From positions 17,413,282 through 17,477,281 of the forward strand of contig OX439039.1 in the NCBI GenBank assembly GCA_949317995.1: DNA of 64,000 nt, given 5' to 3'. Source of the stretch: Acholoe squamosa (lineage: Eukaryota > Annelida > Polychaeta > Phyllodocida > Polynoidae). The notes beneath the pieces are model-generated. The model saw only the letters and a list, made by a program, of their open reading frames with translations. It was not told the DNA's origin and did no database searches. Numbering within the stretch: the stretch's first letter is position 1; each line of letters starts with the position of its first letter. The position numbers were made by a program, and so were the translations under genes. Of this stretch, positions 22,601-30,480 are shown piece after piece.

Positions 22601-23829
22601 GGGAGTCTTCTATAAGGAATCTTAAAAGGTTCATTCTCACCAGTGTCAATCGTATGCAGTACTTTATCGGTACGCCCCAATTGTTCACTCGGTGCTGCAA
22701 AAGCTTTACGGTACTTGTACAACAAGTCAGTTAGAGCTTCACGTTGTTCATCACTTTCTACATGGCTTTCGGCTACTAGAGTGTCTAGTTCCGGGCTCCT
22801 TTCGGGTGAGGAAGGGGCTCCGGGTGCCGAAACATGTTTACAGTCTTCTATCAATTCGGATAAGACAACCGATCCAAGGATCGTATCCTTCTGTACATAG
22901 ACAGTCTTGTTACCGGTATTGGATATAGGAACCACCGTCCAAGCAGCGTTAGCTACTAGAACATCAGCGGATTCCAATCCGATACTTGACAACATGGCCA
23001 TGTCTGGCTCTACAACTCCAGTTTTTCCTGAAAACTGTCTGTCCGCTCGACATAAGACATCACAGGCTGTGCCTGGTGGTATCTTAACAGTCTGGGCTAC
23101 ACTGGCTACACTGCTTACTTGCCTAAGTACACATTGTACTTCGAGATGGTACGGGTCTCTCACTTCCAATATTCCCCTCTGGGAATCTAACCTTGCTCCA
23201 TATAATGCAGCAAAATCCAGACCGAGTATACCATCATCCGCGATGTTCGCCACAGTAGGGGTAAGGATGAAGTCCTTATCTTCCTGTAGACTGAACCTCA
23301 TACATGTTCTACCGAACGTTTGTATCATGCTACCGTCGGCCGTACGAGCATTTCCTTCCGTTGTGAAAGTTTCATGATTCGTAGGCAAAAGATCGTAGAA
23401 TCTCTTAGCAATACAGGAGTGGCTAGCACCCGTATCGACAAGAAACTCAGCGGATCTACCACTCACAGATACAACTGCGTACCACCTCCTACCTTTCAAG
23501 TAGGTAGGACTACTTGCATACTTAGCAAGTTCCGTCTTAGCGCCGAGGTCAAATCCACATCCCTTTAAGAATTCGAGACAAGGATGACCCGGGGGGAACT
23601 GGGCACACCCCACCCTGGCCAACTCATTGGCCGCTCCCTCTGGACTGATATCGGGTTTCCCCTCTGTGTTCTTCTGCCGGTTCTTGACACCTGGTGTACT
23701 ATCAGTCTCCCCAGCCTCATGAGTAAGGAACTGATCAGGCTCCTTAGCTTCACTGCTGGGCGAAATCGCTAGAGGATTCTTGCCAGTACCGCAAGCTGCG
23801 ATAGGCTGGCAGTCATGGCAATCACTCAC
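19636..23829 (-). CDS. pol: Pol polyprotein (protease, reverse transcriptase, RNase H, integrase)
   Basis: Makes the enzymes for copying and inserting the element. Intact frame; the first GTG is at 23829, but the frame is open back to 23895 and the first ATG (residue 168) lies beyond the protease active site, so it is probably expressed by -1 frameshifting from gag. Aspartic protease: DTGAS at 132-136. RT: D491, YLDD at 553-556, with the FCIDYRKLN motif before them. RNase H: D705/D707, E748, D773, D819. Integrase: zinc-binding H950/H955 with C985/C988, then D1017, D1077 and E1113 with the canonical 35-residue D-E spacing, then a WDGPF (GPY/F) module about 1240. The basic tail holds an AT-hook (KRGPGRPRK). 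There is no chromodomain. All catalytic residues I can check are present, and no stop or frameshift interrupts the frame. Confidence 0.95.
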   Translation of the reverse strand: MSDCHDCQPIAACGTGKNPLAISPSSEAKEPDQFLTHEAGETDSTPGVKNRQKNTEGKPDISPEGAANELARVGCAQFPPGHPCLEFLKGCGFDLGAKTELAKYASSPTYLKGRRWYAVVSVSGRSAEFLVDTGASHSCIAKRFYDLLPTNHETFTTEGNARTADGSMIQTFGRTCMRFSLQEDKDFILTPTVANIADDGILGLDFAALYGARLDSQRGILEVRDPYHLEVQCVLRQVSSVASVAQTVKIPPGTACDVLCRADRQFSGKTGVVEPDMAMLSSIGLESADVLVANAAWTVVPISNTGNKTVYVQKDTILGSVVLSELIEDCKHVSAPGAPSSPERSPELDTLVAESHVESDEQREALTDLLYKYRKAFAAPSEQLGRTDKVLHTIDTGENEPFKIPYRRLPLAKKKVAEEEIAKMLEQDVIIPSTSPWSSPVCMVTKKDGSIRFCIDYRKLNGMTKKNSYPLPRIDETIDSLGGKQWYCSLDLQSGYWQVGMHPKDMEKTAFSSHIGLFQYNVMPFGLCNAPATFEAMMETLLSDLLWKKCLVYLDDVIVFGKTYEECLENLGMVLERIITNGLKLKPKKCDLFKRSINYLGRIISNEGIKADPEKLDAVSNWQAPTNAKEVRSFLGFCSYYRDFIPGYSRVAFPIQSLSHWTPGIRKERFPWGPEQDEAFMKIKDLFAITPVLRYPTENDHFILDTDASNESIGAALSQVQDGVEVPIAFASNTLSKSQRNYCTTKRELLAVVVYTKKFKHFLWGSDFTLRTDHSSLRWLLNFKDAEGMIGRWLAHLSEFGLNHSQIEHRAGAKHLNADALSRIPVRKCANAECTDCGAHNAVLAGVRVPFETHPEHVLNWSLETIRQFQKSDAVTSRLIKFLNQGICPPRPVVSLENREMRRFLAQWAELKVRDGILFRWKNHSNRNKTLQVVIPSAMRRDIMYFCHGHRTSGHFGKKRSLERLTRRYYWPGMSTDLTRWVETCPECCKNKPGPGLGKLPLSQELFGVRFARIAVDIISGIPPTPSGNTCMMVVSDYYTKYTRVFPLPDHKAVTCAMAFVKGWVLHLGVPLMLHSDQGREFESSLWQEMCNCLAICKTRTNPYRPQSDGQVERFNRTLIQVLKSLVNEQMDDWDEQCEFVVHAYNGTVHSSTNCSPNLLVFGEDLIMPADLVFGVIRMNPEAPCQVMFVESLRDNFKQAYERVRDELQKTARWQKVGYDTGLKARFFNLGDRVLRLHQPLANLKLASNWDGPFTITQVISDCTVIIKSQLGKCYKSNVARLRPWRGRDTSTEMYGDGLLEVMEQSRVKQLEVVPTRKRGPGRPRKVADPKRVVPPVVTSGKQGKIQKVSAGAGKNKRKGPSKAKKTLEKALMDTRSIKEASKPLRRSPRLLQTAVT

Positions 23830-23867
23830 TCTGGGGGTAATCCGGTTGCCATTGTGGACACCCCCTC

Positions 23868-23895
23868 TCAGTTTTCCTTCTTCACTGAGTCCTCC
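23868..23895 (-). promoter_or_regulatory. Gag-Pol overlap, candidate -1 frameshift region
   Basis: The gag frame ends with TGA at 23868-23870. The pol frame, one base back (-1), is open from 23895 after a TAA at 23896-23898, giving a 28-nt overlap. GGAAAAC directly before the gag stop resembles, but does not fit, the classic X-XXY-YYZ slippery heptamer. The exact slip site is therefore unsettled. Confidence 0.55.
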
Positions 23896-26597
23896 TTACC
23901 CGGATTGCTCCGGTAACGAGTGTTTCTATAAACTGGCTTATCTGCCTCACACTCGGCAGCATAATGCCCAGTTTCCTGACATCGGAAGCATGTCACAACA
24001 GTCCTATCAGGCTTAGGCCTCCTAAGATTTTCAGTAATCTTCTTTACCAAATTGTTAACCAGGTCTTCTGATAAAGAAGGACCCGTCGTGGGTTTGGTAT
24101 CGGGTTGAGTCACAGGAGGTTTAGAAGTGATCACTTTCTCCTTGACGTAACCCGGTTTCTTTCCCCAGTTCCGGTTGTACCGGGGGTTCCCTTGGCCAAT
24201 GGCCCCAACGTTTTCATCTTCGTCAGGTTCCCCTGATTCGGATGAATCGGTTTCGGGTATTCCCTCCGGGATTATCATTGCTGACATCCGTTGGGGTACC
24301 TTCCCGGCAAAGATACGGGCCTTTCGATCATAATGATCTAGGGACTGGAACAAATCTGTCAAAGAGGCATCATTCTTCCAAGCTTCACAGGCTACTGTCC
24401 TGTGTTCTTGATTCCGCAATCCTTCAATGAATTGTTTAAACATCTCATCTAGGAAGCATTCATCATCTAGTCTCCATTGAGGTCTGGCTTTATGCAACAG
24501 TCGTTGACATTCTAAGCCGAACACTTTGGCAGACTCCTTGGGCTTCTGTGTTCTTTTAGTGAACGTCAGCCAAGGGTCTTCTCCAACTATATTCCCATAT
24601 AAATATGAAGCAATCTCTATGAGTTCATCATACTTCATATGGGCTGAGAGTCCTGTTATTTGAGAATCTCTCCATTGTTCCACGGCTCCTTTTCCGTCGC
24701 CTTCCTTTAACCAGCATACTAAATAAGGCAGAGCTTCCGCTTTACCCCATCCATTGCAGTTAAAGACATCCGCGCAGCCTTGATACTCCTCCTTCCAAGG
24801 GTTCTTGGCATTAAAGGGGGTAGGTATCTTAGCTACTCTACGAGCCGGATTCGTGGATCCAGTAAGGGTTAAACCCTTACTCCATTCCATGATCTCCGTA
24901 TCGTCCAGACCTTGATTGTAACAATCAACACCTAAGTTAGCAATCGCTGCATTAGAATCATGCAGCGCTTGTAACCCTGGAGAAAGAGATACTCGGCGAC
25001 TGAGTCTCTTTTTCCTTGGAGGATTCGTACCATAAGTACTTCCAAAGCCTCCGGATGGTGGTCCTGATCCCCCTGCTCCGTATGGAGGCACCTGTGAAAA
25101 GGTGTATCCACTGGTTTGGGGAGCCGGCCCTGGACCATTGGTGGGTTGTGTATTTCCACCAAAGCTAAAGAAACCACTATTGGGATTAGTGTTTCCTCCT
25201 GTTCCATACGACTGATTTCCATTATTGAAACCAGTCCCACTGGCAGAGGGTCTGCTCCTGGAACGATCGCTTAAGGGTCCGGATCCTTGATCACATCCGG
25301 ATTGCCCCCCAGCTGTACTGGAACCTCCGGGTGCTCGTCCGGTTGTTCCTCCGGACGTGTTCCGGGTGTTACCATTGGACGGATTCGTTCCTGTTTGGGA
25401 CTGATTCCATCCATACTGGGCATACGGGCCATTTGGTCCCCCTAAAGGTGACTGTTGTGGCCATCCGCCGTCAAAGGTGGAGCTTCCTGCCGAGCGGCTT
25501 TGTTTAGCTCCACTCGCAGAATTATCCCCTTTATTTCCCGTACCTAGACCAAGAGGTATAGAGGTATTATCTGTAAATCTAACCTGATGACTCTTTACTC
25601 CTTCATAACGAGGTACAGTTGTCTCTGTTACCCCGTCATTGCCCCTCAAAGAGAACATCTGGTTACTTGTCGTGTTTAGGGCAATTCCTGAAACAGTGAA
25701 GTCTGATTCAAGAGTGCCTACTGCACGACCAGTATCTTCTAGATACTTTGACATCTGGATAGCTTTAGCCTCCAGTTCGGAATAATCATCCATCATTTTA
25801 GTCTGTTTAACAGCCAAATCTGTGGATTCGCGTATCAATTGATCTTTGAGTTTTTCATGCTCATCGGTCTGTTTTTGGTACGTTTCCCGAGCATCTTTGA
25901 AGGCTGATTCTATTTTCTTCAGCTCTTCTTGATACTTGCCGTAGGCCGATTGAGTTGAATTTAACTCTTGTTTAGTTCTATTCAACTCATCATACGAGGC
26001 TCTGTATTCCAGATCCGCCGTATATAGTGCATCACGATACTGTTCGTGCTGGAGTTGAAAATCTTGCTTTTCTTTCTCCATCTGATCCAACAACAATTGT
26101 TGTTGGCGTCTACAACTCTGATCGTAATCGAGACGTTCCGATATCAACTGTTTGTTTTCAGTCAGAATCTTGTCTCGGGTTCCGGTCAGTGTAATAAGAT
26201 CCTTCTGGATCTTCTCGTATTCAGCTCTCATGTCTTCAAGCTCGTCCATTTTGTTCTTTTCGAATCCACATTTTTGGTGTTTAATTCGAGAACTGTATGG
26301 AGTTTCAAACATACCTGCACTAGGCTTTGGTACCTCAAATGGTAATTTACCAAATTGAGCAGTACTTTTATGCATTGGTGCAGGTTTCGAAGTACCTCCT
26401 GGCATGAATAAGGAGTCTCCAAATTCATCCAGTTCATGATGTAAGTTTCTTCTTACATCTTCTAACCCATCAGGGTAGTGTTCTAGTGGATCCCTCCACT
26501 CCGTACCTTGGGGTGGTGACTTGATTTCACCATCCTCCATCGGGGAGTCTAGCTCACGATTTGAGCCATTTCCCCTAACTGGGCTCAGCTCAGTCAT
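23868..26597 (-). CDS. gag: Gag: coiled-coil, capsid-like and CCHC zinc-knuckle protein
   Basis: Structural protein of the virus-like particle; binds and packages the element RNA. The ATG at 26595-26597 is the first in the leader, 31 nt after the primer-binding site. 909 residues, well above the 300-500 usual for gypsy Gag (family knowledge). Layout: acidic N-terminus (1-60); long coiled coil (about 115-290, rich in Glu, Lys and Gln); Gly/Ser/Asn/Pro-rich low-complexity linker (about 360-530); capsid-like helical region (about 591-765, with WKEEYQGCADVF and the LPYLVCWLKEG block typical of retrotransposon Gag); acidic stretch; and one zinc knuckle CFRCQETGHYAAEC (870-883, CX2CX4HX4C). The extra coiled coil and disordered linker are unusual. 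Pol follows in the -1 frame. Confidence 0.93.
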   Translation of the reverse strand: MTELSPVRGNGSNRELDSPMEDGEIKSPPQGTEWRDPLEHYPDGLEDVRRNLHHELDEFGDSLFMPGGTSKPAPMHKSTAQFGKLPFEVPKPSAGMFETPYSSRIKHQKCGFEKNKMDELEDMRAEYEKIQKDLITLTGTRDKILTENKQLISERLDYDQSCRRQQQLLLDQMEKEKQDFQLQHEQYRDALYTADLEYRASYDELNRTKQELNSTQSAYGKYQEELKKIESAFKDARETYQKQTDEHEKLKDQLIRESTDLAVKQTKMMDDYSELEAKAIQMSKYLEDTGRAVGTLESDFTVSGIALNTTSNQMFSLRGNDGVTETTVPRYEGVKSHQVRFTDNTSIPLGLGTGNKGDNSASGAKQSRSAGSSTFDGGWPQQSPLGGPNGPYAQYGWNQSQTGTNPSNGNTRNTSGGTTGRAPGGSSTAGGQSGCDQGSGPLSDRSRSRPSASGTGFNNGNQSYGTGGNTNPNSGFFSFGGNTQPTNGPGPAPQTSGYTFSQVPPYGAGGSGPPSGGFGSTYGTNPPRKKRLSRRVSLSPGLQALHDSNAAIANLGVDCYNQGLDDTEIMEWSKGLTLTGSTNPARRVAKIPTPFNAKNPWKEEYQGCADVFNCNGWGKAEALPYLVCWLKEGDGKGAVEQWRDSQITGLSAHMKYDELIEIASYLYGNIVGEDPWLTFTKRTQKPKESAKVFGLECQRLLHKARPQWRLDDECFLDEMFKQFIEGLRNQEHRTVACEAWKNDASLTDLFQSLDHYDRKARIFAGKVPQRMSAMIIPEGIPETDSSESGEPDEDENVGAIGQGNPRYNRNWGKKPGYVKEKVITSKPPVTQPDTKPTTGPSLSEDLVNNLVKKITENLRRPKPDRTVVTCFRCQETGHYAAECEADKPVYRNTRYRSNPGKEDSVKKEN

Positions 26598-26606
26598 TTC
26601 TGACTG
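26591..26606 (-). promoter_or_regulatory. GAAA-capped stem-loop holding the gag start codon
   Basis: The minus strand reads CAGTCA-GAAA-TGACTG, a perfect 6-bp stem with a GNRA-type loop. The A of the gag ATG is the last loop base. Such a structure could influence initiation or packaging; this is inferred. Confidence 0.5.
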
Positions 26607-26607
26607 C

Positions 26608-26614
26608 GCTTACC
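26608..26614 (-). promoter_or_regulatory. Candidate splice donor in the leader
   Basis: The minus strand reads TTCGG|GTAAGCG with the GT at 26612-26613, between the primer-binding site and gag. This is the position of the major splice donor in retroviruses and would let a spliced RNA reach ORF3. Confidence 0.5.
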
Positions 26615-26627
26615 CGAAGACCAACTG

Positions 26628-26639
26628 GTCACGGCACCA
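26628..26639 (-). promoter_or_regulatory. Primer-binding site (tRNA-His type)
   Basis: The minus strand reads TGGTGCCGTGAC starting one base after the 5' LTR. It complements the 3' end of animal tRNA-His (GTCACGGCACCA, from family knowledge) over 12 nt; the match stops after that. Confidence 0.75.
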
Positions 26640-26640
26640 G

Positions 26641-27058
26641 TGTAGTGGTTCGTCTCGTTAAGTTAGATTAAATCATAACGAAGAGAGAGAAAAGTTTCCG
26701 GGTAGGCAACCGAGCTTTTATTTCAGAGCTTGCGTTACATACGATCACAGCCTCAGAGGACTACATGCTGCTAGTGCATTCGGTTACCCTTTCGGGTAAC
26801 AACCTGGTTGAGCAGTGGGTAAACCACTACTGAGGAACCTAGGGCTAGGACCAGCCTTATATAGGGGAAAAGCCCGCGAAACTCAGACCGGCCACGTGAC
26901 GTGTGGCGGACGAGTGGTAGGCCCCCTGGTGTAGTGGATACGAACCCAGAGGCAGGTGCTGCCACCTGCCATCCGGATTCCCCCACCACACCCGAAGGAC
27001 CTAGGTCTGAGTCTCACGGGTGCATGAACGTTAAAGTGTAAAATACCATACCCCTACA
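26641..27058 (-). repeat. 5' LTR with promoter and polyadenylation signal
   Basis: Reads as U3-R-U5 on the minus strand. TATA box CCTATATAAGG at 26855-26865; E-box CACGTG (26893-26898) about 28 bp upstream of it, next to a second ACGTG half-site; palindrome GGCAGGTG/CACCTGCC at 26951-26970; GAAA-capped hairpin GTTACCC/GGGTAAC at 26783-26800 in the likely R region; AATAAA at 26717-26722. It appears identical to the 3' LTR. Confidence 0.95.
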
Positions 27059-27062
27059 GAAT
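27059..27062. repeat. Target-site duplication, right copy (GAAT)
   Basis: Matches 13671-13674 and marks the host-element junction. Confidence 0.85.
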
Positions 27063-28443
27063 CATAGTGCTTTGATTCTTCCTTTACAACTTTCCAAACG
27101 CAGATGGTGCAGAAACCCATGTGGTGGGGCTATGAGCAAACGAAACTTAGTGTCATGCATTAGCCCCTGACAAAAAATAAATAAAAAGAAAGCTTTGCAA
27201 AGAATGTATGGCACAAATAATGGGCCCCAAAAACCATTGAGTGACTATACTATAGATCATTGTGCTTATTGTATACTATGATGGATCCTATACAAGAACA
27301 GTAATGTATAGTACTATGCACTACAGTCGTATGTACATCACTTTATCATTGATTAGATTGTAAATACCATACAATATAGATTATGTGTAGATTGATGTAG
27401 GGCGTGTAGACGTATTGGTTGTAAAAATATCAGACAATGGATCATTATAGTAATGGATAACCTGATACATGTAGTACCAGGACAGATCCGTTACATATGC
27501 CGCATATAATGATAATGCCCACAGATTCAACTGTGTTAACCAGTCCACCCACCAACACTTCATTGATGCAGCATGCACCTGAGAGCATGCCTAACTTTGG
27601 GACCTAGTGGACAAGATACATGAAAATTCAGGCAATTGATTCACTAGGGCCGATTCATAATAGAAAAAGTAGATGGTACAGCAACTCACTATGCTGTCCT
27701 TAAAGGGTCCACTGTTGTAAATAATAGAGTACCTAATCCTGTATAGAAATTGGGCAAAGTAGTTTGCACTAGACGAACAATGTCAGAGATGATCTACGCA
27801 GTTAGCCCTGTAAATGATAAAGGGCTGACGCTGTTTAACGTATAATACTGCCTCTTCATGAAGGCCTAAAATAAGATAGACACATTGAAACATACTTACA
27901 TAAATGTGCTGCAGCAAATCTGTGTAACTCGGCGCAATTCTGACGAATATAATGAAAATGAATGTCCTTATTGCTAACAAGTAAAAAAGGGTCACACCAC
28001 GTAGTGCATCAGACCATTATGCCCTCTTACTGACATGAATATACCAAAACAACGGTCTCCGCATCTACGGCAACTGGGCCCCATTTATTTGTAGGCACAG
28101 AGATGAGACCAAGAACATGCATCATATCCCCTTAAAGTGATTATTGGGAAGTAGGGAGTGTGGGCTTTCCTTGAAATTGGGTTAGGCTATATCAAGATCG
28201 TACATTACTGAAAAGTGAAGGGAACTACCCCCTACTTCATCAATATTTGGAGTATACAAGTACGTATCATTATTCCTTTATAGCTCAGCATTATCGCTGA
28301 ATATAGAGATAACATTTTATATTTTGCTTCTTTAGAAGAGGTTACGTTTAAACGATTAATGTTATAAAGCAATCCATGAGCCTTTAGCTAAGGAATAAAA
28401 TCGTCAAAAATAAGGCTATAGATCTCGTATTTTTCCCTTTCAG
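27063..28443 (+). other. Right remnant of the semaphorin intron
   Basis: AT-rich intron ending in a pyrimidine-rich acceptor (TTTTTCCCTTTCAG). No other feature was recognised. Confidence 0.55.
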
Positions 28444-28486
28444 GGAGCGGTTATACCGTCTCAATGCTGATGACATCACAAGAGCG
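28444..28486 (+). CDS. Internal exon of the semaphorin-type gene (continues the Sema domain)
   Basis: Internal exon of 43 bp between TTTTTCCCTTTCAG and GTAAGT. Its first G completes the ATG codon left open by the exon ending at 13446, and it then reads ERLYRLNADDITRA to end on a codon boundary. Across the junction the peptide is YVYVGAMERLYRLNADD, which continues the Sema-domain signature (YVGAMDRLYRL-NI in insect class 2 semaphorins, family knowledge). The phase match across a 15-kb intron is the main support for both exons. The next exon, expected to encode a Cys-containing segment, could not be identified downstream. Confidence 0.68.
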
Positions 28487-29929
28487 GTAAGTACAATCTG
28501 ATTTCCCAATCATTTCCTATAAAGACACCGGTCTTGGATAAAGCACGCTTAGTACACCATCTAAATGAATTGAGTGGTGACCAGTAACTCTTGCAACGAT
28601 TTAGCACGATTTTTGGTTTAAAAGGTGGCCATATTGGCTGGTCATCAGACTTTGGTAGGGCAGTGGTCACTTGACCTGTATTTATCCCAACACAACTCTT
28701 TCCATGAGATTACTTCAAATATTACTTTGACCTTGAGGAGCATTTTGCTTGACACTTTGAAAGTTGATAAATCAGATGGTGTATTCAGTTGTGCTTGTGG
28801 AAAGCCTTGTTCGGCAGCATCACATTCCTCAAAATATTACAGTTCTGCCATCCTAGATAGCACCAGCATTACCAATCAGTCTAATCTGTCTCCGAGCAAT
28901 AATAGGCCGATTTCAGGCCATTACCTGACATCCACGGCAGTACACCGATCAACGACAACTCAATTATCGCCCACAAAGAGATTTCTCCACTTCTAAGTGC
29001 CACCAAATGGTCTGGGAGGAAATATCCAAAAGTTTTCATCCCCCTGCTGGCTTTTATCACTCTCCTGGGAGGAAACATTGTTGTCGGCAACTCTAATAAC
29101 GAGTCTGTAATTATCCAGAAAACTGTTTTTATCGCGGGGCGGGTTCTGACTGATGGAGTCACTGATAGATTAGGTGTGACTGCAGCAAGTTGAGAGCTGA
29201 AGGCTTGGCTCTAGGTTTAGACTCTAACTGGTACTGATGGAAGGAATCATTTTCCATATTTTTTCTCCATGACTTCTTCGGCATCTCCGTGGACTTCTGC
29301 ACCAGATTAAAAGCAAATATATGTGTCTTTTAAGTTATTGGAGATGCCGATGGCACTTTCTTACTTCATTATGTATTATTTGTAATAAAAAAAAAAGAAA
29401 ACAGAAAAAGAAAAGAAAAGATGATTTAAGACAGATACAGAGCAAATCCTCTTAGAAATAGGGCCTATGGTATAAAAAGACATCTAAGAAAGTTATGGAA
29501 ATTGGAAATTGAGATGTTTAGCCCACAAATATAGCACCGGTCCTACATTGAAGTGATATAATATCTACGAAATAGAAATAAAAAATCATTAAGATCTATG
29601 ACTACATATCTCTAGGATACCCATTTGCTTAGCCAAGTGCTCCTTGACAAATATACCGTCCCTCGCCTAAGGATATTTAGCTATGTGCCAAGTGACCTAA
29701 CTTGTGACATAATAAGGTAAACCCCCTGGTGCCAAGCCATGTGTGTATATCACTCCCTGTGTGCATATGTAAGTGTGTATAATCGTGTGTATGTGCTAAA
29801 GGAGTGTGTAGAGACTATGTGTATGTGAGTAAGAAGAGCAGCTCAATTTGGAGCTACTCCAACAGGGTGTTAACTAAATCAGGCTAATTCCCACTCACCA
29901 CCCTAAGTGTGTTTACATGGGGATTACAG
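28487..29929 (+). other. Intron or flanking DNA, no exon recognised
   Basis: Contains moderately long frames on both strands at 28625-29162 with no known motif, an A-rich run near 29388, and TG-rich sequence at 29740-29830. Confidence 0.4.
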
Positions 29930-30480
29930 AACCCGAAGCTACTTAGCCAATTCTGAGAAGCCACTAACGCAGTGGGAGGTTGATGTACCGTATACATACT
30001 TGACCACTGTCTTACCTCCTCCCACTATCGTGCCTAGGATATACAGTTCCTATACACATCTAGACTCATCAATGTATTTGTGTTGACAGATTGAATGGGT
30101 AGCCGGACACCCTCGGTGTGACGCTATTTAACCAATCGGGGGAAGCCACTAACACCATAGAACCATATGATATGCATGGTTACCAAAAAATACTGATTCC
30201 AGTGTCTTAACAGCTGAAGCTAGTCAATCGACAGAAGCCGTTGACACCATTTGTTTACCTCTGTCATCATGATACGTGGTTGCTATGCATGAAATAGGCT
30301 ATATGTAAACCTCGATATGCAGTTTCTAAACAGTTGCTGGATACTGAACCTATAGATCTATATGTACACGTGCACACTCCAATGTCTGAGCTCGAAGCAA
30401 ATCAGCCAGTTGGGAGAAGCCGCTGACACTTCTTGAAGTCTGTGTGACCACTGTAGTCTGTGTAGAGCGGTTGTGCCCTC
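29930..30480 (+). repeat. Degenerate tandem repeat (GAAGCC-CTAACAC motif)
   Basis: The motif CAAT-GGGAGAAGCCACTAACACC type recurs at about 29941-29970, 30124-30156, 30219-30249 and 30396-30430. Spacings of about 183, 95 and 178 bp fit multiples of a ~90-bp unit. The sequences between are strongly diverged. Confidence 0.5.

Larger units (their letters stand above)
13675..27058 (-). mobile_element. Complete Ty3/Gypsy-type LTR retrotransposon with a third large ORF
   Basis: A 13,384-bp element, read on the minus strand. It has 418-bp LTRs with TG...CA ends (TGTAG/CTACA), a 4-bp duplication of GAAT, a primer-binding site, a polypurine tract and three long intact frames: gag, pol in the -1 frame, and ORF3. 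Domain order in Pol is protease, RT, RNase H, integrase, which defines Ty3/Gypsy (Metaviridae). No chromodomain and no envelope gene were seen. The LTRs appear identical throughout, so the insertion is recent and may still be mobile. It lies antisense to the host semaphorin gene, inside an intron that would be about 1.6 kb without it. Confidence 0.95.
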
